NCBI GenBank assembly: GCA_017829075.1
Contig: JAGAJA010000036.1
Location: 1-28,518, forward strand
DNA length: 28,518 bases
Direction: 5' to 3'
Source of the DNA: Oscillospiraceae bacterium
GTDB taxonomy: Bacteria; Bacillota_A; Clostridia; Oscillospirales; Ruminococcaceae
Shown here: positions 8,614 through 15,668 of the stretch, one piece after another
How the letters are laid out: each line of letters opens with the position of its first letter
Position numbering within the stretch: position 1 is the first letter of the stretch
The notes under the pieces: model-generated
The model's input: the letters and a program-made list of their open reading frames with translations, nothing else
Databases searched by the model: none
What the model was told of the DNA's origin: nothing
Translations under genes and position numbers: made by a program

Positions 8614-8653
8614 AAATGACCTGAGAGGATTTTGTTCTTCTCAGGTCATTTTT
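8612..8653. terminator. Strong bidirectional terminator
   Basis: A perfect 15-bp inverted repeat (8612-8626 with 8639-8653) begins with AAAAA and ends with TTTTT, so it works in both directions. It serves the convergent phosphoesterase and alpha/beta hydrolase genes. The left arm is identical to that of the terminator at 15625. Confidence 0.93.
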
Positions 8654-8665
8654 CTATCAATTCTA

Positions 8666-9388
8666 TTAAACCATTCCGCAGATAAGTTCATTAAACCGCT
8701 TTGCGAACATGGGCGGGATATTGTGTGCAGCCTTGTTCCATATTTCATGTCGGCAATTCTTGTTCATCTGACTCATTTTAATTACGCTGTCCTTTACAAC
8801 GTCCTGCTCCTTTTCTCCGGCGAGCGCCACAACAGGTATCGTCACAGCGTCAAATCCGTGAACCGATTCAAGGGTAATGCCATTGTCAACGGAATTATGG
8901 ATCGTATCAATGGAAACCCTTTGCATCTGCTCGACAAATTCCTTTTTTTGCTCCCCCGACAAGCCGTTCATTGACCCGATCAGACCGCAAAGCCATTTTT
9001 TCTTAAACAGTGCGAACTGCTTTTCATTCGCTTTCATCACCTGATCTATCGTTGTCTTATCCTTGCAAAGCCACGGGCTGACAAGTATCGCACATGTAAA
9101 CAATTCCTGATGCTCCGACACCAGCTTATATCCGACCTGAGCGCCCAAAGAAAATCCGACAAGCGCGACCTTGTTTCCGAGCGAGGAAATGAAACCGGCA
9201 AGCTCATTTACCTGTTCCTCAGCGTTGAATACTTTGTCTGTTTCATTGCCAAAGCCCATTAAATGAGGAACGATAATATGATATCTGTCAGCCAGTGTAT
9301 ATTGCTTTCCGAAAGAATGAACAAAATTAGCGCCGTGAAGCATAACTATTATCTTTTCATTCTCTTTTCCATATTCCTCAAAATTCAT
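8666..9388 (-). CDS. Alpha/beta hydrolase family protein
   Basis: A 240-residue soluble hydrolase. It has an N-terminal strand with the oxyanion motif MLHGANF, the nucleophile elbow GFSLGAQ (GxSxG with Ser), a cap-like helical middle, and the catalytic histidine in AAHNIPPMF near the end. The ATG at 9386-9388 is chosen because AGGGAG lies 8 bases upstream. A longer frame starting at 9463 is ruled out, since the promoter at 9435-9463 would lie inside it. The substrate is unknown. It is a single-gene unit whose codon use is somewhat more AT-rich than its neighbours. Confidence 0.88.
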   Translation of the reverse strand: MNFEEYGKENEKIIVMLHGANFVHSFGKQYTLADRYHIIVPHLMGFGNETDKVFNAEEQVNELAGFISSLGNKVALVGFSLGAQVGYKLVSEHQELFTCAILVSPWLCKDKTTIDQVMKANEKQFALFKKKWLCGLIGSMNGLSGEQKKEFVEQMQRVSIDTIHNSVDNGITLESVHGFDAVTIPVVALAGEKEQDVVKDSVIKMSQMNKNCRHEIWNKAAHNIPPMFAKRFNELICGMV

Positions 9389-9434
9389 ATCCGTCACTCC
9401 CTTAAAAAACATTTGTGTATATTGAGATATGTAA

Positions 9435-9463
9435 ATTATAGCATATATTGCCAAACAAGTCAA
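9435..9463 (-). promoter_or_regulatory. Sigma-A promoter of the alpha/beta hydrolase gene
   Basis: On the minus strand TTGACT (9458-9463), a 17-base spacer and TATAAT (9435-9440). The expected start is near 9428, 40 bases before the ATG. Confidence 0.88.
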
Positions 9464-9466
9464 TAC

Positions 9467-9500
9467 AAAAGGCTGCTCCCGGCAGGAGCGCCGGAAGCAG
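9467..9500 (-). terminator. Probable htpG terminator, displaced by a MITE
   Basis: Stem 9473-9483 with 9490-9500 (11 bp, one mismatch, 6-base loop) is followed on the minus strand by CCTTTTG. Without the 273-bp element at 9515-9787 it would sit about 20 bases after the htpG stop, the normal place for a terminator. Confidence 0.65.
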
Positions 9501-9510
9501 TTTCATATTA

Positions 9511-9791
9511 TTTAGGCAACACCGCACAATTACCAGCTATCGCCTTTGCCAAGCGACGGCTTCGCCTTACGCGACTCTTGCTTGCATCTTTTCCGTCATC
9601 TTGCACAAATTTCGCTTGACGGGCGTCAGCCCGCCTGCGCTCACGTGTTTTCGGCTTGAATACGCTTCGCTCCCGCCGAAAACCGCAAGTTATACAACCT
9701 GACGAAAAATCGAGTTGAACAATCAGCGTAGCGCAATATTGTTCAACTAGCGGCGCAATCGAACGACAATAATTATGCGGTATTGCCTTTA
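9511..9791. mobile_element. MITE-like element 1 with TTTA target duplication
   Basis: The element at 9515-9787 (273 bp) has imperfect terminal inverted repeats (about 17 bp, two mismatches; GGCAACACCGC at the left, GCGGTATTGCC at the right). It is flanked by a direct duplication TTTA (9511-9514 and 9788-9791). It encodes no transposase. Inside are two perfect hairpins, GTTTTCGGC/GCCGAAAAC around 9646-9683 and an 11-bp stem at 9713-9723/9738-9748. The core at 9580-9643 matches element 2 at 13613-13676 in 59 of 64 bases. It is inserted 5 bases from the htpG stop codon. Confidence 0.85.
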
Positions 9792-9796
9792 CTTCT

Positions 9797-11713
9797 TTAC
9801 TTCGACATGATCTCGCACAGCTTGTTGGTAAATTCCACAGGGTTCTCGATAGGCATACCCTCGATCAGCAGCGCCTGAGAATACAGAATATCCGCATACT
9901 CCGCTACCTTGTCCTTGTCCTCGGCATAGAGGGATTTCAGCTTCTCAAAGATCGGGTGGGAAGCGTTGATCTCAAGTATCTTCTCCGCTTTAGCGTTGTG
10001 CGCCTGCTCGTCTGGCATTGCGGAGAGGACTTTCTCCATTTCGACAGACAGCATACCCTCGCTGGAAATGCAGACAGGGTGAGTTTTCAGACGCTGGGAC
10101 AGCTTTACCGCCTTGACCTTGCCGGAGAGCTTTTCGGTCATGAAGTCGAACAAATCCTTGTTGTCCTCCTCAGCCTTTTTGATCTCCTCTTTCTCGGCTT
10201 CTGTTTCAAGTCCGAGGTCGTCTGCGGAAACCGACTTGAACTCCTTACCGTTAAAGTCGTGCATCATCTGTACTGTGAACTCGTCCACATGGTCGGTGAA
10301 GTACAGTATCTCATATCCCTTGTCGCGAACCATTTCGGTCTGCGGGAGGGATTCAATTCTGGCAATGCTGCTGCCGCTTGCGAAATAGATGTACTTCTGG
10401 TCGTCCTTCATGCGGGAAACGTATTCCTCAAGGGTCACATAGCCGCTCTTCTTTTCGCCGTCGCCCTCCGGAACAAAGCTGCTCTTGAACAGCAGCAGAT
10501 CCTGCAAATTCTCCTTGTTCGCGCCAAAGCTCTCGTAAATGCCGTATTTAAGCTGAGTGCCGAAGGAGTCGAAGAACTTCTCGTACTTCTCACGGTCGTT
10601 CTTCTGGAGCTTTTTCAGCTCGTTCTTTATGGACTTTTCAAGGCTCTTTGCGATGAGCTTTAGCTGGCGGTCGTGCTGGAGCATTTCTCTTGAAATATTC
10701 AGCGACAGATCCTCGCTGTCCACCAGACCTCTTACAAAGCTGAAATAATCCGGCAGCAGGTCGGCGCACTTCTCCATGATCATTACGCCGCTGGAATAAA
10801 GCTGAAGTCCCTTTTCAAAGTTCTTGGAATAGTAGTCATAGGGAGCCTTTGCCGGAATGTACAGCAGTGCGCTGTATGTCGCGGTACCCTCGGTCTTGGT
10901 GTGGATATGCGCCAGCGGGTCTTCAAAATCGTAGAATTTATCCTTGTAGAACTGGTTGTAATCCTCGTCTTTGAGCTCGGTTTTGGACTTCTTCCAGATA
11001 GGGGTCATGCTGTTGAGAGTTTCGGTGACGATCTCCTTTTCGTACTCGTCTTTGCTGCCCTCTTTCAGCTTCTCGTGCTCAACGTCCATCTTGATGGGGT
11101 AGCGGATATAGTCGGAGTACTTCCGGATAAGCTGCTTTATCTTGTACGGCTCAAGGAACTCGTCGTAATTCTCCTCCTCGGCATTGTCCTTTATCTCAAG
11201 GATTATCTGGGTGCCGTGGCTGTCCTTCTGCGCCTCGGAGATAGTATAGCCGTCAACGCCCTCGCTCTCCCACATATACGCTTCGTCACTGCCGTAAGCC
11301 TTTGAGATAACTGTTACCTTCTTCGCCACCATGAACGCGGAATAGAAGCCTACGCCGAACTGACCGATTATGTTCACGTCCTCGGTCTTTTCGTTCTCGT
11401 TCTTGAATGCAAGTGAGCCGGATTTCGCGATCGTGCCGAGGTTGTTTTCCAACTCCTCTTTCGTCATTCCTATGCCGTTATCGGTGATTATGAGCTTTCT
11501 GTCGTCCTTGTTCGCTTCAAGCTTTATTTCCATGTCGGAGCGGGTAATTCCAGTGTTCTCGCTCATGGACTTGAAGTACAGCTTGTCCATTGCGTCGCTT
11601 GCGTTGGAGATAAGCTCCCGCAGGAATATTTCCTTGTGGGTGTAGATAGAGTTTATCATCATTTCAAGCAGCCGCTTGGATTCCGCCTTGAATTCCTTTG
11701 TTTCTGTTCCCAT
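9797..11713 (-). CDS. htpG: Molecular chaperone HtpG (bacterial Hsp90)
   Basis: ATP-dependent dimeric chaperone of the cytoplasm, about 638 residues, normal for the family. The N-terminal GHKL ATPase domain shows [19 protein letters not shown] and [13 protein letters not shown] middle domain has the conserved [10 protein letters not shown] segment, and the C-terminal dimerisation domain is complete. The start at 11711-11713 is chosen because AAGGAG lies 9 bases upstream; in the longer frame from 11749 that AAGGAG would be coding. It is transcribed alone from the promoter at 11799-11826 under a CIRCE operator, so it is probably a heat-inducible HrcA-repressed gene. hrcA is not in the window. 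Confidence 0.97.
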   Translation of the reverse strand: MGTETKEFKAESKRLLEMMINSIYTHKEIFLRELISNASDAMDKLYFKSMSENTGITRSDMEIKLEANKDDRKLIITDNGIGMTKEELENNLGTIAKSGSLAFKNENEKTEDVNIIGQFGVGFYSAFMVAKKVTVISKAYGSDEAYMWESEGVDGYTISEAQKDSHGTQIILEIKDNAEEENYDEFLEPYKIKQLIRKYSDYIRYPIKMDVEHEKLKEGSKDEYEKEIVTETLNSMTPIWKKSKTELKDEDYNQFYKDKFYDFEDPLAHIHTKTEGTATYSALLYIPAKAPYDYYSKNFEKGLQLYSSGVMIMEKCADLLPDYFSFVRGLVDSEDLSLNISREMLQHDRQLKLIAKSLEKSIKNELKKLQKNDREKYEKFFDSFGTQLKYGIYESFGANKENLQDLLLFKSSFVPEGDGEKKSGYVTLEEYVSRMKDDQKYIYFASGSSIARIESLPQTEMVRDKGYEILYFTDHVDEFTVQMMHDFNGKEFKSVSADDLGLETEAEKEEIKKAEEDNKDLFDFMTEKLSGKVKAVKLSQRLKTHPVCISSEGMLSVEMEKVLSAMPDEQAHNAKAEKILEINASHPIFEKLKSLYAEDKDKVAEYADILYSQALLIEGMPIENPVEFTNKLCEIMSK

Positions 11714-11767
11714 TTCAGACATCTCCTTGATTATAATTCTCGGTATCATTTACCGTTTTTTACCGTT

Positions 11768-11794
11768 TTAGCACTCTGTTCTCTAGAGTGCTAA
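11768..11794 (-). promoter_or_regulatory. CIRCE operator (HrcA binding site) of htpG
   Basis: TTAGCACTC (11768-11776), 9 bases, GAGTGCTAA (11786-11794) is a perfect match to the CIRCE consensus. It overlaps the expected transcription start near 11792 and the start of the htpG leader. HrcA bound here would block transcription until heat stress. Confidence 0.97.
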
Positions 11795-11798
11795 ATCT

Positions 11799-11826
11799 AT
11801 TATACACCTTTTTTCAGAAAAATCAA
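11799..11826 (-). promoter_or_regulatory. Sigma-A promoter of htpG
   Basis: On the minus strand TTGATT (11821-11826), a 16-base spacer and TATAAT (11799-11804), directly upstream of the CIRCE operator. Confidence 0.8.
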
Positions 11827-11868
11827 GGGGTAATTCACAGATTATTTTAATTTTCGTTTATTTTTCAG

Positions 11869-11896
11869 AAAAAAAGGGCAGCCGAAGCCGCCCCTT
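11869..11896 (-). terminator. Terminator of the two-gene exported-protein unit
   Basis: On the minus strand a GC-rich stem with a TTCG loop (11887-11896 with 11874-11882, one bulge and one G-T pair) is followed by a run of seven T. It lies 30 bases beyond the stop at 11926 and separates that unit from the htpG promoter. Confidence 0.85.
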
Positions 11897-11925
11897 TTGG
11901 ATATCTTAGATTTGAATTTATTCCG

Positions 11926-12270
11926 TCAAGCCACCAGATCAGGATACAAGTTATAAAGACCATCAGAATGGAGCGTTTGGATCGCTTTGTCTGAATTAAT
12001 TCCCTGCACCAGCAAAACACTACACCGAGTTCCGTTCACCGTTCCCGGCTCGACACGATAGTTAATGCCGCCATTTTCAAGCGATGACACAATGCTGTTG
12101 AATGCTGTATCATTAAATGTGCCGGTTCTGATATCATAGTTAAAAGCCACCGGGCACTCATATCCCAACATTCCGTCTATCACATAGATATATAGGAAAA
12201 ATCCGCCTATGATCAGCAGGCAGGCAGTCGCCAGAATTACAATTGTGAGCTTTTTCTTTTTAGTAAGCAT
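11926..12270 (-). CDS. Small membrane-anchored hypothetical protein
   Basis: 114 residues: a lysine-rich N-terminus (MLTKKKK), one hydrophobic helix at about 9-30, then an extracytoplasmic domain of about 80 residues with two Cys that could pair. I do not recognise the family. The start at 12268-12270 is chosen because GGAGG lies 8 bases upstream; a TTG-started frame from 12285 would include that site. It follows the next exported protein by 30 bases on the same strand, so the two probably form one transcript ending at the T-rich terminator at 11869. Confidence 0.7.
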   Translation of the reverse strand: MLTKKKKLTIVILATACLLIIGGFFLYIYVIDGMLGYECPVAFNYDIRTGTFNDTAFNSIVSSLENGGINYRVEPGTVNGTRCSVLLVQGINSDKAIQTLHSDGLYNLYPDLVA

Positions 12271-12300
12271 AAAAAGCACCTCCAATGTATCAATGTATAA

Positions 12301-12822
12301 TCAATACTTGTCGCTCCAATACAGCTTTACTCTACCCTTGTTAGTTGACGATAAAGCTGGACTGCTGTTAGCTTTAACTTTTACATTATAACCATTCCAA
12401 AAAGTAACTTCAAAAATATCGGTAATATCACCTTCTTGCATATTATTTTCAGTATACGATTTATTTGTGTGTCTTTCCCAAAGCCAAACGTCAACAGAGT
12501 CTATGTTGTCAGATATTGTAATTACCGTCACTCTAACATTTTCATTAAGAAAAGGGATATCAGTACCAACTTCTGTCCAATTATTGCTTGTTAGTTCTAT
12601 ATCGAAATAATTGTCCATGCGAGCTACTGGCTGATACTGACTTTCTTTCATGACAACAGCACCATATTCTGCCGCCAGTTCAGAAAATTGTTCAATAGAC
12701 ATTGTTGTATAGCCATCGTCCACATATTCTTCAGAGTTTTCAGCATATCCAACAGTTCCGCTCACCATAAGCATAATTGCAGATAATGACAAGGCAGTTA
12801 ATCGTTTAATGTGTTTAATCAT
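12301..12822 (-). CDS. Secreted hypothetical protein
   Basis: 173 residues with a clear signal peptide: a basic start (MIKHIKR), a hydrophobic core at about 9-23, and a probable cleavage after GYA near residue 27. The mature part of about 145 residues is acidic and rich in Asn, Thr, Val and Trp, which suggests a beta-sheet domain; no Cys is present. I recognise no family. AGGAGG lies 9 bases before the ATG. The gene is clearly more AT-rich than the housekeeping genes around it, which fits horizontal transfer. It is probably co-transcribed with the small membrane protein 30 bases downstream. Confidence 0.75.
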   Translation of the reverse strand: MIKHIKRLTALSLSAIMLMVSGTVGYAENSEEYVDDGYTTMSIEQFSELAAEYGAVVMKESQYQPVARMDNYFDIELTSNNWTEVGTDIPFLNENVRVTVITISDNIDSVDVWLWERHTNKSYTENNMQEGDITDIFEVTFWNGYNVKVKANSSPALSSTNKGRVKLYWSDKY

Positions 12823-13138
12823 ATGTTTTTCCTCCTAATAAATTCAAAAGTGTAATACTAGCGCGGTCCGCATTCAAAACATCATACTCTCATGGTAGAA
12901 AATATCCACAAAAGATGTGTAATGATTGAATGTTTCTTAGACAATCACCAGTGTTAAGGCAAATATTATTTTTGCTTCATACTTATAACCTCCTTAGTAT
13001 ATTATATTGGGTTTTGATTTAAGCTGATCATTGATGCACTTCAAACAGTTACACCGTTTTATACTGCATCGTTTGATTTCAAATATATTATATACTATTA
13101 TTTGTCATATTGCAACCCTCTTTATATAAATCTCTTTT
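12823..13138. other. AT-rich gap with a very short start-stop frame
   Basis: No gene is visible. On the minus strand a full AAGGAGG (12989-12995) sits at ideal spacing before ATG-AAG-CAA-AAA-TAA (12980-12966), a four-codon frame 144 bases ahead of the secreted-protein gene. A TATAAT (13001-13006) lies just upstream but without a good -35 box. It may be the remnant of a lost gene or a leader frame. A plus-strand TTGTCA-17-TATAAA at 13102-13130 could be a promoter, but such matches are common in AT-rich DNA. Confidence 0.4.
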
Positions 13139-13378
13139 TTACACAAGTTTAATGCCAAGTTTTTGTGAAATTTTAACACTAATCGAGGTACAAAATTGCT
13201 TAAGGCATTTTTTATGCAAAACTGGCGCATACAACCAATATACTCTTAATTGTACAAAATAGCCAGTTTCAACATCTAAAATTTGTACTATATTAGAGTT
13301 GCAAAAAAGCCCAAAAAATGCTATAATAATAAGCGTAATAAATATGCAAGACAGTATTGTAAGCTTTTCGGCTAACAT
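13139..13378 (-). CDS. Possible small hydrophobic peptide, doubtful
   Basis: 79 residues with a strongly hydrophobic stretch at about 5-26 (single membrane helix) and a basic, Cys-containing C-terminus. The ribosome binding site is weak (AAGAAG), no clear promoter is seen, and the DNA is very AT-rich, so chance is possible. Its first 12 codons and upstream region are overlapped on the opposite strand by the candidate RNA at 13344-13494. That layout resembles type I toxin-antitoxin pairs, although 79 residues is long for such a toxin. No homology is claimed. Confidence 0.3.
   Translation of the reverse strand: MLAEKLTILSCIFITLIIIAFFGLFCNSNIVQILDVETGYFVQLRVYWLYAPVLHKKCLKQFCTSISVKISQKLGIKLV
13309..13337 (+). 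promoter_or_regulatory. Candidate sigma-A promoter for a small RNA
   Basis: TTGCAA (13309-13314), 17 bases, TATAAT (13332-13337), inside the antisense of the possible 79-residue frame. It is strengthened by the terminator about 150 bases downstream and by the lack of a plus-strand gene between them. Confidence 0.5.
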
Positions 13379-13494
13379 ACTTCTTAATATATTTTCCCCA
13401 ATTATTTAAGCCGAGTTAAACACGCTTTTCCCCAAGCGTTCGGCAAATGATTTTAGTTTACCGCAGACACCCCCTTGTCTGCGGTACTTTTTTT
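13344..13494 (+). ncRNA. Candidate small non-coding RNA of about 150 bases
   Basis: A good promoter (13309-13337) and a strong terminator (13460-13494) on the plus strand enclose about 150 bases without an open frame of note. Inside is a folded segment in which GCCGA and ACGCTT pair perfectly with AAGCGT and TCGGC around the loop TTCCCC, with a 7-base bulge on one side (about 13410-13445). It is antisense to the start and upstream region of the possible hydrophobic peptide. No known RNA family was recognised. Expression is inferred only. Confidence 0.4.
13460..13494 (+). terminator. Strong plus-strand terminator without a coding gene before it
   Basis: A perfect 10-bp stem (13460-13469 with 13476-13485) with loop CCCCCT is followed by AC and seven T. 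The nearest upstream plus-strand gene ends at 8613, so it either ends the candidate RNA or is left from a lost gene. It also shields the sigma-factor unit from upstream transcription. Confidence 0.9.
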
Positions 13495-13511
13495 ATTTCC
13501 GGGATTTTCCG

Positions 13512-13537
13512 CAACCTGCGCCGGAATATGCTGTCTA
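13512..13537 (+). promoter_or_regulatory. Probable ECF-sigma-type promoter (autoregulatory)
   Basis: CAACC (13512-13516), 16 bases, GTCTA (13533-13537). The AAC-type -35 and GTC-type -10 with this spacing are typical of promoters read by ECF sigma factors rather than sigma-A, and the next gene encodes one. The expected start is near 13543, so the leader would contain the whole MITE at 13569-13740. Confidence 0.65.
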
Positions 13538-13564
13538 TATGGGTGAAGGTACTTTCAGATAAAC

Positions 13565-13744
13565 ATAAGGGCACCTCTAAAAACCACCGGCTATCGCCTT
13601 AGCACCTCATCTGCTTGCATATTTTCCGTCATATTGCACAAATTTCGCTTGACGGGCACCAGCCCACCTGCGCTCAATTTATACAATCTGACGAAAAATC
13701 TGACTGCGCATCTGAGGCACTATGGATTTTAGAGGTGCCCATAA
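13565..13744. mobile_element. MITE-like element 2 with perfect inverted ends and ATAA duplication
   Basis: The element at 13569-13740 (172 bp) has perfect 14-bp terminal inverted repeats (GGGCACCTCTAAAA and its complement). It is flanked by the direct duplication ATAA (13565-13568 and 13741-13744). It has no transposase. Its core shares 59 of 64 bases with element 1, and a second block (13680-13700) matches 9691-9711 in 20 of 21. It ends 18 bases before the sigma-factor ATG, just before the ribosome binding site. Confidence 0.92.
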
Positions 13745-13758
13745 AAAGGGAGGATACC

Positions 13759-14319
13759 ATGGAGGACGATAAAATAATTGAGCTGTATTTCGCCCGCTCA
13801 GAAGCAGTGATAACAGAAACCTCCGCGAAATATGGCGCGTTTTTCCGGAGGATAAGCCGAAATATTTTAAGCTCTGAGCAGGACGCGGAGGAGTGCGTCA
13901 ACGATACCTATTTAAAAGCGTGGAACTCTATTCCGCCCCAGAAGCCGGAGAAGCTTCAGGCTTACCTCGCGCGGATAGTCCGCAATCTCTCGCTGAACCG
14001 CTGGAAAAAACTCACCGCTGACAAGCGCGGCGGGGGTGAAATGCCTGTTGCACTGTCGGAACTGGAGGAATGTATCCCCTCCGCCGACACCGTTCAGAGG
14101 GAATGCGACCGCGCGGAGCTTTCCGCGGCGCTGAACAGCTTTCTGCGAAGCCTGCCGGAGGAGAAGCGCAGTGTGTTCCTGCGGAGGTACTGGTATCTTG
14201 TTCCGGTAAAGGCGATCGCGGAGCAGTCCGGAATGACCGAAAGCAAGGTGAAATCCATGCTGCTGCGAACCAGAAATGAACTCAGACAGTTCCTTGAAAA
14301 GGAGGATATTGCGATATGA
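13759..14319 (+). CDS. ECF-type sigma-70 family RNA polymerase sigma factor
   Basis: 186 residues with only regions 2 and 4, the ECF architecture. Region 2: the DAEECVNDTYLKAW segment, where the -10 is recognised. Region 4: LPEEKRSVFLRRYWY followed by the helix-turn-helix VKAIAEQSGMTESKVKSML. The ATG at 13759 has GGGAGG at 13748-13753. A longer TTG-started frame from 13615 is open through the upstream MITE but is not credible. A probable ECF-type promoter lies before the MITE, which suggests self-activation. The stop overlaps the next start by 4 bases (ATGA), the usual layout for a sigma/anti-sigma pair. Confidence 0.93.
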   Translation: MEDDKIIELYFARSEAVITETSAKYGAFFRRISRNILSSEQDAEECVNDTYLKAWNSIPPQKPEKLQAYLARIVRNLSLNRWKKLTADKRGGGEMPVALSELEECIPSADTVQRECDRAELSAALNSFLRSLPEEKRSVFLRRYWYLVPVKAIAEQSGMTESKVKSMLLRTRNELRQFLEKEDIAI

Positions 14320-15623
14320 AAGACGAAACGAGAGCAGAGAAGCTGCTTGACGCTCTGAATGATACACCGGACGATATGGTTATCGCCGCCGCTCCGGAAA
14401 ATAAGTCCAAAAAGCGGGGCGTGCCGCTGTGGGTGAAGATCGGATCGGCTGCGGCTGCGGTCATTGCAGTGGGTGGAATAACGACCGCCGTTCTGCTGAA
14501 CCTTTCCTCAGGCAATATGGTATCGAACTGCCTTAAAGGGACGCTCACCGCAGACGAAAACCTACCGAAGCTGCCGGGCGATGTGGAGTTCGGAGCTATG
14601 GGCTTTGAGGGCATTATGGTGCCGGATATCTCGGATTACGCCAGCGGAAACCCGTGGCTTCCTGAAGAGAACATCACCGTCATGCCGGTGTATAAAAACC
14701 GGGTAATGAAGGATCAGGGATTGTCAGTGCTTACGGACATTGACTGCGAAGAACTGGTAGCCGAAATGAAGTCGGTGCTGATAGAAAATGCTGCTTTGCT
14801 GGGTGTGGAACTGACCGAGGCTGATATTGAGGATAACCTCCCCTCGCCGGAGGAGCGGGAGATAATGGCGCAGGGATATTACGCAGCATGGCGGAAAGAA
14901 CCCCCGAAAGGGTATTTCACTCCTCAAAATGTTAATTACGAAACGGATAAATACAAAATATCCACCGACAACGATTTCTGCACCACAATAAATTTCAAAG
15001 AGCCTGTTTCGCTGCCGGTCAACCCCCACAGCGCCGACATAGATGAAGTACGGGAAGCCGCAGCATACCTCACGACAGAATATTCCGACCTGCTGAAAAA
15101 CATGGAAAATCCCACTATTTCCATAGACGGCGGCGATTACTCCTATTCCGGAGAGCGGACTTGGTTTGGGATCAGCGTTTATGACGCAGCGGGTATTATT
15201 GAGCAGCATATTGAGAACTACTTCATGAAATACGTTCGGTTTTACTGCGACGACAACAACGATCTGTATATTATCCGCATTTTCCGCAATGACCTTGCCG
15301 GGGAACTTGTGGGTAATTATCCCCTGCTTACCACGGAGGAAGCCGCAGAAATGCTGAAAAACGGCGAATTTGCGACATCTGTGCCGGTGTCCGAGGGCTA
15401 CAAGCCGGAAAGCTACGGCAGAGTGGAGCTTGTTTACCGCACTGGAATTACCGATGAATACTTTATCCCATATTACAAGTTCTGGGTAGATATCACGGAG
15501 GAGATAGGCGAACAGGGCTGGAGCTCCGGAGAAGTTGAAAAAACCTACGGCGCGTTCTATATCCCGGCGGTGCGCCCGGAATACCTTGAAGATACGCCGA
15601 CTTATGACGGCAGATTCAACTGA
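14316..15623 (+). CDS. Probable membrane anti-sigma factor with large extracytoplasmic domain
   Basis: 435 residues: a cytoplasmic N-terminus of about 40 residues, one membrane helix at about 46-68 following KKRGVPLWVK, then about 365 residues outside the cell. The position, coupled by ATGA to an ECF sigma gene and behind its own AAGGAGG, suggests the N-terminus holds the sigma factor until a signal is sensed outside. No zinc-binding anti-sigma motif (HxxxCxxC) is present, and the outer domain, acidic and rich in Tyr, Pro and Glu, matches no family I know. Sensor function is inferred from topology and context. It ends at a bidirectional terminator. Confidence 0.7.
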   Translation: MKDETRAEKLLDALNDTPDDMVIAAAPENKSKKRGVPLWVKIGSAAAAVIAVGGITTAVLLNLSSGNMVSNCLKGTLTADENLPKLPGDVEFGAMGFEGIMVPDISDYASGNPWLPEENITVMPVYKNRVMKDQGLSVLTDIDCEELVAEMKSVLIENAALLGVELTEADIEDNLPSPEEREIMAQGYYAAWRKEPPKGYFTPQNVNYETDKYKISTDNDFCTTINFKEPVSLPVNPHSADIDEVREAAAYLTTEYSDLLKNMENPTISIDGGDYSYSGERTWFGISVYDAAGIIEQHIENYFMKYVRFYCDDNNDLYIIRIFRNDLAGELVGNYPLLTTEEAAEMLKNGEFATSVPVSEGYKPESYGRVELVYRTGITDEYFIPYYKFWVDITEEIGEQGWSSGEVEKTYGAFYIPAVRPEYLEDTPTYDGRFN

Positions 15624-15624
15624 T

Positions 15625-15668
15625 AAAAATGACCTGAGATGTAATTTCATCTCAGGTCTGATTTTTTT
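15625..15668. terminator. Bidirectional terminator between convergent genes
   Basis: A perfect 11-bp stem (15631-15641 with 15648-15658) has A-rich DNA before it and a run of seven T after it. The T run overlaps the stop codon of the convergent lipoprotein gene. The left arm is the same 16 bases as the terminator at 8611. Confidence 0.92.

Noticed and set aside
13615..13758. N-terminal extension of the sigma factor through the MITE (TTG start)
   Set aside because: The normal ECF start at 13759 has its own ribosome binding site, and the extension is made of repeat DNA.
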